Shown: positions 1-6,285 of the stretch, in pieces
Position numbering within the stretch: the stretch's first letter is position 1
Layout: each line of letters starts with the position of its first letter
Source of the DNA: an uncultured Planctomycetales bacterium
Lineage (GTDB): Bacteria; Planctomycetota; Planctomycetia; Isosphaerales; Isosphaeraceae
Length of the DNA: 14,228 nucleotides
Reading direction: 5' to 3'
Assembly: GCA_937997355.1 (NCBI GenBank)
Contig: CALKTZ010000961.1
Location: 1-14,228, forward strand
Notes under the pieces: generated by a model
What the model was told of the DNA's origin: nothing
Seen by the model: the letters and a program-made list of their open reading frames with translations, nothing else
The model's database searches: none
Program-made: the position numbers and the translations under genes

Positions 1-535
1 CAACGCCTTTCGGCATCAATGAGAGGGGCACCCCATCCCGGACAATATTTTCACGATCCAGAACAACGTGCTCAACGCCTTTCGGCATCAATGAGAGGGG
101 CACACCATGAGCAAGCAAGACCGACCGACCACGCTGGAGATGTGCTCAACGCCTTTCGGCATCAATGAGAGGGGCACCCGCCGCTCGTGAGGGCGACGCC
201 CCGGCCGTAATAGGTGCTCAACGCCTTTCGGCATCAATGAGAGGGGCACAAGGGGAAGCGACTGAGCGAATCCGAGGTTGAATAGTGCTCAACGCCTTTC
301 GGCATCAATGAGAGGGGCACTCCCGCCGGACAGGAGGGCGGTTATGTCGTACATGACGGTGCTCAACGCCTTTCGGCATCAATGAGAGGGGCACTCCCCG
401 ATCTCACGCAAGCTCCATCCCTGGGCCTGGTGCTCAACGCCTTTCGGCATCAATGAGAGGGGCACTCGACGCCCAGAATAGCTGGGGCGAACGATGGGGG
501 TGCTCAACGCCTTTCGGCATCAATGAGAGGGGCAC
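1..535 (-). CRISPR. CRISPR array, 36-bp repeats, leader-proximal end
   Basis: Seven complete 36-bp repeats lie at 68-103, 142-177, 214-249, 285-320, 359-394, 430-465 and 500-535, with a left-truncated copy at 1-31. All copies are identical over the visible bases. Seven unrelated spacers of 34-38 bp lie at 32-67, 104-141, 178-213, 250-284, 321-358, 395-429 and 466-499. On the minus strand the repeat begins GTGCCCCT and ends TTGAGCAC. Its nucleotides 13-32 fold as UUGAUGCC, a GAAA loop, and GGCGUUGA, with G-U wobbles that become A-C mismatches on the plus strand, so crRNA is most likely read on the minus strand. That places the leader at 536 onward, next to cas2, and the newest spacer at 466-499. 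The oldest end lies outside the window. Confidence 0.98.
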
Positions 536-923
536 GCCCCCACCGTAAGTCGTTGCCAGTATGGTCTTTGCCAGGCCGGTTTTCAAGGACCCATCTGGAT
601 TCTGAAAAAGGCCCGGGAAGATCAACGATTTCGGTGAGAAGCTGTGCCATAAACCATCGATTCAATCAGGGGTTCCGGCGATTCATGGATCTTCCGGATT
701 GCCAAAGATCGGCCAAGGCAGCCTCCGGTCACGAGTTCGGTCGTTTTTCCCCCGAACCGGCGACTGACAATCGGAGATCCATGATTCCGAATTCGTTGGA
801 TAAAGTCGGACGGTTTCTCATTCGAGGATTCGAAATCCTGAGAGGGAAGACGGCGATTTTTAGGAACCGTTCGCGGATATGCAAGAACGCTCCCAACCTC
901 GACTGCGAATTCCCCCTGACTTC
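536..923 (-). promoter_or_regulatory. CRISPR leader region between cas2 and the array
   Basis: This 388-bp stretch has no convincing gene: the open frames in it have no family features, and one simply runs through the CRISPR repeats. By position and array orientation it should be the leader, holding the array promoter and the site where Cas1-Cas2 inserts spacers. A 10-bp inverted repeat pairs TCATGGATCT (683-692) with AGATCCATGA (775-784), and a small hairpin, AGGATT/AATCCT with a 3-nt loop, lies at 825-839. It is not strikingly AT-rich. The extent of the functional leader is inferred. Confidence 0.6.
558..586 (-). promoter_or_regulatory. candidate promoter of the pre-crRNA
   Basis: On the minus strand TTGAAA (581-586) and CATACT (558-563) are separated by exactly 17 bp. 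They match the sigma-70 -35 and -10 consensus at 5/6 and 4/6 positions. The predicted start, near 551, is about 15 nt before the first repeat. The location agrees with the array orientation deduced from the repeat hairpin, but the -10 match is modest. Confidence 0.4.
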
Positions 924-1223
924 TCAGATGATCTGGAATCCTTTGGGCGATTCGGGCCAGTCGGGGACATTCCGGGCCGTATGGGTCGTCTCCATCCCGC
1001 CGACGCACCTCGAGCAGAGGGGGATGAGCAGGACATCATCCTCGGGCTCGAGGACCCGGGTCAATTCCCAGCGGAGCCGATGCATGGCCGCGGGATTCAG
1101 CCAGCAGCGGAAGACAGAAAATTGCATCCGCTCTCCCGTCCCTTCCAGGATCTTGGCCGCCTTGCGCAGCCTCGCCGGGTCGTGGATATCATAGCAAATC
1201 AGCCACCACTTGGCATCGGTCAT
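924..1223 (-). CDS. cas2: CRISPR-associated endoribonuclease/integration factor Cas2
   Basis: Cas2 forms the Cas1-Cas2 integrase complex that inserts new spacers at the leader end of the array. The protein is 99 aa, normal for the family. It opens with the typical first strand and acidic turn (WWLICYDIHDPARLRK, residues 6-21), then GERMQFSVFRCWL, and a LEPEDDVLLIPLC segment (58-70) in the position of the conserved C-terminal strand. The ATG at 1221-1223 is chosen because it gives the standard Cas2 N-terminus. The longer frame upstream has no Cas2-like content, although no strong Shine-Dalgarno site is visible. It is the last cas gene before the leader and array. The final 30 residues are a loose tail rich in polar residues and proline. 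Confidence 0.93.
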   Translation of the reverse strand: MTDAKWWLICYDIHDPARLRKAAKILEGTGERMQFSVFRCWLNPAAMHRLRWELTRVLEPEDDVLLIPLCSRCVGGMETTHTARNVPDWPESPKGFQII

Positions 1224-1257
1224 GTGTGTGAAACTCGCATGCGAAGGTGAGGCCGTT

Positions 1258-1279
1258 GATGTATCGAAGATGTATCGAA
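1258..1279. repeat. two tandem copies of an 11-bp unit
   Basis: GATGTATCGAA occurs twice back to back (1258-1268, 1269-1279) in the 155-bp gap between the end of cas1 and the start of cas2, about 35-56 bp ahead of the cas2 start. It could be chance, a slippage product or a binding site. I see nothing else in the gap. Confidence 0.6.
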
Positions 1280-1378
1280 AAGGTGGGGGGTCGGGTTTGA
1301 AGGTTCGCCCGGAGTCGTCCCCTGCTCGGCCTGAAAAAACACGGTTTCTCGGAACCAGGGTTTCCCCATCGGAGGCGG

Positions 1379-2146
1379 TCATCGCAATCGAGAGCGGGCG
1401 AAGAGCCCGGGCTCGCCGGTCCATTCCTTTTCGAGCAGCCTGGCTTCGAGCTCGAGGGTGCGGGAATACGAGAGGGAGTAGCCGATGACGGGATGCTTCC
1501 AGGTCTCGTCGAGCCGGGATTCGAACAGGCCGATGGCCTTGCGGCGGCCGTCGTCGGACAGCCAGACCTTGGCCCTGGTGGCGACGAAGTCGGCATCGGG
1601 GTCCCACTGTCCCCGGTTGAGGGAGGCGATCAGCGGCATGTCCCAGAGGGGGACCCGGAAGAGCTCCATGAGGTCGAGCACGAGGGGATAGGCGGCGCTC
1701 CGGGGAGTGTGGAAGAAGCCGAGCGAAGGCTCCAGGCCCGAGGCGAGGACGGCGCGGGTCACGGCCGAATGCAGCAGCCCGTAGCCGAAGCCGAGCAGCG
1801 CATTGAAGCGGTCGAGCGGAGGCCGGCGGGTCCGGGTCGAGTAGCGGAGCGACTCGTGGACGTTCGGGCCGATCAACCGGCCGAGCCCTCGGAAATAGCC
1901 GACGGCCGCGGAGCCTTCGAAGCCGCGGAGGCTATCCCGATCGGCCGCGGCGCCGACCGAGGCGAGGGCCGACCGGAGCGGGATGAGGTCGGGGAGCATC
2001 GCGTTGCGGGCCTCGTCATCGCCGCGCGAGGCCCGCAGCAGATAGCGATGCTGGGACTCGATCTTGGCGTGTGCGAGGGCCTTTGCCAGGCGGAGGCATG
2101 TGGATTCGTCGGCCAGCGCGCGGTACTGGCGAAGCCGGCGCTGCAC
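1379..2146 (-). CDS. cas1: Cas1 integrase catalytic domain (3' part of a split fusion)
   Basis: This is the alpha-helical catalytic part of Cas1, the spacer integrase. Counting from a possible GTG start at 2144-2146, the expected metal ligands are present: Glu77 in RGFEGSAAVGYF, His146 in PSLGFFHTPRSAAYPL, and Asp158 in LVLDLMELFR. QRRLRQYRALAD at the N-terminus is the usual linker helix of Cas1. The part has no Shine-Dalgarno site that I recognise, and the preceding 17 codons back to the TGA are clearly Cas1 sequence, so this is better read as the remainder of the fusion than as an independent gene. If made alone it would lack most of the N-terminal domain that forms the Cas1 dimer. Confidence 0.87.
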   Translation of the reverse strand: MQRRLRQYRALADESTCLRLAKALAHAKIESQHRYLLRASRGDDEARNAMLPDLIPLRSALASVGAAADRDSLRGFEGSAAVGYFRGLGRLIGPNVHESLRYSTRTRRPPLDRFNALLGFGYGLLHSAVTRAVLASGLEPSLGFFHTPRSAAYPLVLDLMELFRVPLWDMPLIASLNRGQWDPDADFVATRAKVWLSDDGRRKAIGLFESRLDETWKHPVIGYSLSYSRTLELEARLLEKEWTGEPGLFARSRLR

Positions 2147-2197
2147 CTGACCGGCGGTGGGGGTGATGCTGGTGACGTGGCGTCCCGAGGCGGAGAG

Positions 2198-3040
2198 TCA
2201 GTGGACGGCCACGCCGTGGTCGGCGCAGAGCCCCAGGGCCTGGGTGGTGATCTGGCCGTAGCCGTGGATGACGACGGCGTCGAGCTGGCGGATCGGCCGG
2301 GAGGTGGGGGGCGTGCCGTCGGGCAATCGGACGACGACCTCGTCCCTGCTCCGGCCGATCGAAGCGCCGGGGACGGTGACATGGAGGCTGGCGCCGTCGC
2401 GATCGGGGGGGAAGAGGCGGAGGGGCTCGTGATCGCGGTCGGGATGCTCGGCCTGGCGGACCTCTTCGGGGAGGCAGACCGGGGCCAGGGAACACCTGAC
2501 GCAGAGCTTCTCGTTCTCGGCGACGGGGGGACGCTCGGTCGACTCCCGGAGCCGACGCGCGGCGGCGACGGCCTCGGCGAGATCGGCCCGCGCCAGGTCG
2601 TCGATCGGCACCCGGACGGTGACGTTCTCGGCGTGATAGCGGATGCGCCCTTCGGGGACGACCTGGCCCGTCGCCGACTCGATCATGACGGCATAGGCGA
2701 TGACCTGGAGCCGGTCGGACGGCCAGGGCTCCGGGCCTGCATCGCCGCGCCGGCAACGGCCCCGCTTGTGCTCGTAGGGGAGGAATGAGCCATCGCGACG
2801 ACGGAGGGCGTCGACCTTGCCGACGAGCCCGAGACCCGGATCGGCCAGTTCGAGCTGGGTGGACTCGCCGTCCTCGTCGGCCTCGAGCGAGGCGTGCAGC
2901 TCGCGCCCGGCGTAGACGCGGTCGTCGGCGACGCGGAGTTCCTCGACTTCCTCAAGGTAGAAAAGCCGCGGACAATAGGCGAGCGCGTGCAGCGACATCA
3001 CCCGCAGGGGGGGCTCGGCTTCGGTCGGAGTTAAGCTCAC
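2198..3040 (-). CDS. cas4: Cas4 nuclease plus N-terminus of Cas1 (5' part of a split fusion)
   Basis: The Cas4 part is a RecB-like Fe-S nuclease that trims prespacers and helps choose the PAM. Visible are Cys23 in YCPRLFYLEEVE, His49, Asp77 in GKVDAL, the Glu90-x-Lys92 pair in LPYEHKRG, and Gln112 in RLQVIAYA, which together form the RecB/Cas4 active site. Cys180, Cys183 and Cys189, with Cys23, form the expected 4Fe-4S ligand set. From about residue 218 the protein becomes the Cas1 N-terminal beta domain (LDAVVIHGYGQITTQAL, 253-269), then stops at codon 281. The start is the GTG at 3038-3040, 15 bp after the cas5 stop. It is preceded by AAAGGA at a normal distance. The Cas4 domain itself looks intact. 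Confidence 0.88.
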   Translation of the reverse strand: MSLTPTEAEPPLRVMSLHALAYCPRLFYLEEVEELRVADDRVYAGRELHASLEADEDGESTQLELADPGLGLVGKVDALRRRDGSFLPYEHKRGRCRRGDAGPEPWPSDRLQVIAYAVMIESATGQVVPEGRIRYHAENVTVRVPIDDLARADLAEAVAAARRLRESTERPPVAENEKLCVRCSLAPVCLPEEVRQAEHPDRDHEPLRLFPPDRDGASLHVTVPGASIGRSRDEVVVRLPDGTPPTSRPIRQLDAVVIHGYGQITTQALGLCADHGVAVH

Positions 3041-3055
3041 GAGGGAATCCTTTCA

Positions 3056-3706
3056 TCATTTGGTTGGGGGTTCGTGGGGTTCGATTTTCGGCATGCGACC
3101 GGACGGCGGCGGTGGCGAAAGCGGCAGTTCGACGAGATCACCCGTGACGAACCGAGTTCCCGCCGTCCCGACGTGATCGACCCAGACGGGGAGCGAGAGA
3201 CGGCCTCGGTCCTCGATGACATAGGTGCGAGCCGGACCTCGGTCGTCGGGTCGAAGCCGTCGCACCTCGTCGACGAGGTGGGTGCTCTCGCCGAGGCAGA
3301 GGCCGCCGAAGCGGTCGATCCGTTCGGGGTGGTCGAGCGCCATGGTGACTCGCTCTTCGAGATTCAAGCCAGCAGGATTTTCCTCCGAGGAATCGAGCCA
3401 GACGACCAATTCGATTGCGCTCAAGAGTTCCTGATAGTCGGGCCTGAGGTTGCTGCCCGTACCCGGGGCCGACTTGCGATCCTTGATTCGCCAGAGAGTG
3501 CGAAGGACGACGCTCCGATCCGGGCGGTTCAAGAGCCCGGGAGATACCCTCGCCCCGACGTGGGCGCGGCGGTCTCGTTCGCCGACGAACGAGAGAAGGA
3601 ACCCGTAGCATGTCGCCGGCGGCGGCAGCTCCTCGGTCTCCCAGAACTCGCGGGCGAAGCCCTTGCGGAAGCAGGCGACCGGTACCGTGACCTTGAGGCC
3701 GAGCAT
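3056..3706 (-). CDS. cas5: Cascade subunit Cas5 (MYXAN type, DevS-like)
   Basis: Cas5 caps the 5' handle of the crRNA and anchors Cas8 in the interference complex. The 216-aa protein begins MLGLKVTVPVACFRKGFAREFWETEELPPPATCYGFLLSFVGE (in three pieces, residues 1-43). That is the RAMP strand followed by the region typical of Cas5: aromatic, PPP, then a GFLLSxVG helix. The ATG at 3704-3706 is preferred over a TTG six bases upstream because AAGGAG (3715-3720) lies 8 nt ahead of the ATG and only 2 nt ahead of the TTG. The start falls two bases after the cas7 stop, so the genes are probably translationally coupled. The subtype assignment rests on the gene set around it. Confidence 0.9.
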   Translation of the reverse strand: MLGLKVTVPVACFRKGFAREFWETEELPPPATCYGFLLSFVGERDRRAHVGARVSPGLLNRPDRSVVLRTLWRIKDRKSAPGTGSNLRPDYQELLSAIELVVWLDSSEENPAGLNLEERVTMALDHPERIDRFGGLCLGESTHLVDEVRRLRPDDRGPARTYVIEDRGRLSLPVWVDHVGTAGTRFVTGDLVELPLSPPPPSGRMPKIEPHEPPTK

Positions 3707-3708
3707 GC

Positions 3709-4662
3709 TCAAGACTCCTTGGTCGTTGTCTGGATTTTCTTGCAGGTCAGTTCGGCCGCCTGGCGAACACCATCAACGACTGTCGCTCCCCGCCTTTTAA
3801 GCTCTTTTGCGGTTTCTGATCTGCTGAATCCCCCGCCGATGATCAGTTCGCCTGCCGGGATGTCTTCCGCCTTGGCCCGCGCTAGCAAATTCGGGGCATC
3901 AACTTCTCGTCCCATCACATCGAAGACGTAGAGGAGTCGAGGGGCGGGATCTTCCGTGACGCGGAAGACGACGCTTTCCGGGCTGAAGTCATAAAGAAAC
4001 CGGCCGTGATTTCCGGCAACCTCGCCGAGGGCGCAGAGCTGTTCGATGGCGATCGTGGCCCGATCGACCTTGCGCAAGGCGGCCGGCGTGAGGGCGAAGC
4101 CGTATTGATAGCGGGTGGCGTGGACCTCGGTGCCGTAGGGGACGGGGTTGGTCCCCTGCCGCTGTGCGGATGGGGTTGCGCCGGGGCTCGCGGCGTTGAA
4201 GGTCACGTCGCCCGCATAGGGGACCAGGGAAATGGCCCGGGTGATTTCCAGCGGCGATCGGCGGATCGTCGCCGTCCCCTTGGCCTTCTTCTTGCCCTTG
4301 GCTCCCTTCTCGTCACCTTCCGCCGGGACATCGGAACCGTCGTCCTTGGCGGCCTCGGCGCTCATGAAGCCGAGCAGGTCGTCGTCGATGTAGGAGTCCC
4401 CATCCGCCCATTTCGAGAATGTCGGATCGGCCCAGATATTCTGCGGTTTCGATCCCGACTCATCCCAGGAGCGATTGGTCTGCTCGATTTCTCCGAGGCG
4501 TCGACGGAGCGCGAAACGGATCGCCTCGGCGCTCACGGTCGTGTGAACCTGGCCGTGCCAGATCAGCTTTTGAAGCGTGGTGATGTTGCCGTCGGTTTCG
4601 GCCCGATTGTTGGCGGCCGTGCCATGGTGGGTGACGATCGCCGCGAATACGTGAAGACTCAT
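3709..4662 (-). CDS. cas7: Cascade backbone subunit Cas7 (DevR/Cst2 family)
   Basis: Cas7 polymerises along the crRNA to form the Cascade backbone. The 317-aa protein shows DevR/Cst2 features: NRAETDGNITTLQKL (19-33) followed by HTTVSAEAIRFALRRRL (40-56), then RRSPLEITRAISLVPYAGD (134-152), TEVHATRYQYGFAL (178-191) and GNHGRFLYDFSPES (217-230). A lysine- and acid-rich insert at about 102-130 (around EKGAKGKKKAKG) has low complexity and sits between conserved blocks, so it may be a flexible loop. The ATG at 4660-4662 gives the expected N-terminus. GGGAG lies about 11 nt ahead, a little far. It follows cas8a1 after 63 bp. In M. xanthus the homologue DevR acts in sporulation, but nothing here indicates such a role. 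Confidence 0.93.
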   Translation of the reverse strand: MSLHVFAAIVTHHGTAANNRAETDGNITTLQKLIWHGQVHTTVSAEAIRFALRRRLGEIEQTNRSWDESGSKPQNIWADPTFSKWADGDSYIDDDLLGFMSAEAAKDDGSDVPAEGDEKGAKGKKKAKGTATIRRSPLEITRAISLVPYAGDVTFNAASPGATPSAQRQGTNPVPYGTEVHATRYQYGFALTPAALRKVDRATIAIEQLCALGEVAGNHGRFLYDFSPESVVFRVTEDPAPRLLYVFDVMGREVDAPNLLARAKAEDIPAGELIIGGGFSRSETAKELKRRGATVVDGVRQAAELTCKKIQTTTKES

Positions 4663-4725
4663 AATCGTGGAGGCTCCCTGGAATACTTGGGACGTTAGTT
4701 TGGGATGGTGGGAAATGGGAAACGA

Positions 4726-6285
4726 TCAGTCCTGGGACTCGTTTGAATTGGCTTCGGATTCGCCGCCGGCACCGTCTGGATTTTCGGGGGTTTCGCGCCC
4801 CTTGTAGCTGGCGAGGGCGAGGATGGCGAGGTCGCGGTTGAGCTGCCATCGTTTGCTGTCACAGAGGATGGGGAGGAGTTCACGCCAGGATTCCATGAGC
4901 TTGGGAACCTGGCCGGCGCGGCCCCAGATGTCGGAGATGGCTCCTCGTACGTCATCGGCCGTTTTGGCGTGGGCGAGCGCGAGATGCCAACGTTCGAGCT
5001 TGCGAGATCGCCGATTCCCGAAGGTCGTTTTGTCCTTCTTGACCTCATCCCAGAGCTTGCCGAATTGCTGTCGCATCGCCTCGTGGATCGCGAGAACGAG
5101 CGTCTCTTCGCCACGATCCTCCCAGGGAAGTTCAACCATTTGCCGTAACCCCTCTCTTTCAAAACCGAGCCTTCCGAGCTTGTTCTTGTCGTGCCGGCCG
5201 TCCGACCCGACCATGAGGTTGCGAAATCCCTGATACCAGGGACGATGATGTGCGAGGTTCTCCGCGATGAACCCACGCAAGATGCCATTCACCAGGACTT
5301 TGCGCGGACGATCTCCTTTCTTTTCGGCTTTGACTTCGATGACCCGGGGCTTCAACGCCTCGAAGCCAATGACCTTGTGGTAGAGGTCGAGTTCCGAGCC
5401 CTTCGGATCGACGTCGAGCACCGAGACCCGGCCCTTCTGCTTCGAGTTCCACTGCGTGCTGGCGAAACGGATCGCCAGGCAGCGTTCAACCTTGGAACTC
5501 AACCCTGCCTCGATGCTCTGGAGGCGGACTTGAGCCTCGAGCGCTCCTTCGGCCGGGTTGCTGATCCGACAATCTTTCAGATCCTTGGGATTCATCAGGG
5601 GGCGACGCCTGATGAACGAACGAAGATCCTGGACGTCGGGGATAATCAAAGCCCCCGAACCACCTCCGCCACTGATGGTGAACGATAATGTGCCGACGAG
5701 CGCGAAGTGGAGCGAGATCGCATGCCCCACGGGGACATCGACGGAGGTTGACGCATGGGCGACGTGACGTTGCGAGAATCCGGGTGCGATCGTTCCCGAG
5801 ACGGTAACGATCGGCTTCAAGACCCCTTGAGAATTGAGAAGGTCGTTACTCCAGGCGGTCCGGTGGGTGTAGCTCACCAGATCTTGGTGCTCGACCAACA
5901 AGGGGTGTTCGTCCACCTCACATTTGACGATTTTGGGTTCCTTGCTCCTGGCCTTGCGGTTGGGGGCAAATTGAAGAATCGTCGCGCTCATGCCGCGTTG
6001 GAACTCGGCCTTGACCTCGAGGCGAACCCCGGTTGCATAAGCACCGGGAAGTTCGATGAGCCCGTCCTTCACGTCGAATGCCTGCTCGTAGAGTCGTTGG
6101 AAGAAGGGCCTCGCTCCTTTATCTCCGCCAGGCCATGAGAGTTTGAGTTTTCGGCCTTCGTCCTCGATCCCCCATTGGTCGCTTGGCCAGTCGAGTTGTT
6201 TCAGGGTGCATGCCAGACCTCCCAGGCCCGCGCGGTGGAGTGGTCCCATACCGCTGCCGAAAAGGTCGATTGTCAGGGTATCCAT
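4726..6285 (-). CDS. cas8a1: Cascade large subunit Cas8a1 (Cmx1/Csx13, DevT-like)
   Basis: The large subunit of the type I complex recognises the PAM and recruits Cas3. The protein is 519 aa. Its N-terminus DLFGSGMGPLHRAGLGGLA (7-25) is the hallmark I associate with the MYXAN Cas8a1/Csx13 family. A glycine-rich turn, TISGGGGSGALIIPDVQDL (203-221), separates the N-terminal from the C-terminal half. The last 30 residues are acidic and Asn/Ser-rich (ESEANSNESQD) and probably disordered. AAAGGAG stands 4 nt before the ATG at 6283-6285, and the first 13 bases overlap the end of cas3, implying coupled translation. Family assignment is by motif and operon position. The sequence is divergent, as usual for Cas8. 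Confidence 0.88.
   Translation of the reverse strand: MDTLTIDLFGSGMGPLHRAGLGGLACTLKQLDWPSDQWGIEDEGRKLKLSWPGGDKGARPFFQRLYEQAFDVKDGLIELPGAYATGVRLEVKAEFQRGMSATILQFAPNRKARSKEPKIVKCEVDEHPLLVEHQDLVSYTHRTAWSNDLLNSQGVLKPIVTVSGTIAPGFSQRHVAHASTSVDVPVGHAISLHFALVGTLSFTISGGGGSGALIIPDVQDLRSFIRRRPLMNPKDLKDCRISNPAEGALEAQVRLQSIEAGLSSKVERCLAIRFASTQWNSKQKGRVSVLDVDPKGSELDLYHKVIGFEALKPRVIEVKAEKKGDRPRKVLVNGILRGFIAENLAHHRPWYQGFRNLMVGSDGRHDKNKLGRLGFEREGLRQMVELPWEDRGEETLVLAIHEAMRQQFGKLWDEVKKDKTTFGNRRSRKLERWHLALAHAKTADDVRGAISDIWGRAGQVPKLMESWRELLPILCDSKRWQLNRDLAILALASYKGRETPENPDGAGGESEANSNESQD

Larger units (their letters stand above)
1379..3040 (-). pseudogene. cas4-cas1: cas4-cas1 fusion gene interrupted by an in-frame TGA
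   Basis: The two open frames 2198-3040 (Cas4 plus the Cas1 N-terminus) and 1379-2146 (Cas1 catalytic part) are in the same reading frame. Translation through the single TGA at 2198-2200 gives one continuous protein of about 553 aa, with no frameshift needed. Immediately after the stop the frame continues LSASGRHVTSITPTAG, which reads as normal Cas1 strand sequence leading into the QVQRRLRQ helix. MYXAN-type systems normally carry Cas4 and Cas1 as one fused polypeptide. The lost residue is probably Trp, since TGG to TGA is one change, but this is an inference from the hydrophobic context. A sequencing error cannot be excluded. See the two part entries for the domains. Confidence 0.8.

Noticed and set aside
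434..625. Minus-strand reading frame of 63 aa crossing the leader end and the first repeats, with a KTGLAKT string recalling a P-loop
   Set aside because: Half of it is translated CRISPR repeat and spacer, the P-loop glycines are missing, and it has no neighbouring support. It is a by-product of the array.
523..1194. Plus-strand open frame of 223 aa over the leader and cas2
   Set aside because: No domain is recognisable and it runs antisense to a well-supported cas2. It is typical of spurious frames in GC-rich DNA.
2198..2200. UGA as selenocysteine in Cas1
   Set aside because: The codon lies in a structural strand, not at a catalytic site, and I see no convincing SECIS-like hairpin just downstream. 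Cas1 is not a known selenoprotein.
1493..2788. Plus-strand open frame of 431 aa antisense to cas4-cas1
   Set aside because: Its composition is a Gly/Ala/Asp-rich shadow of the minus-strand gene. The minus strand carries the conserved Cas4 and Cas1 residues.
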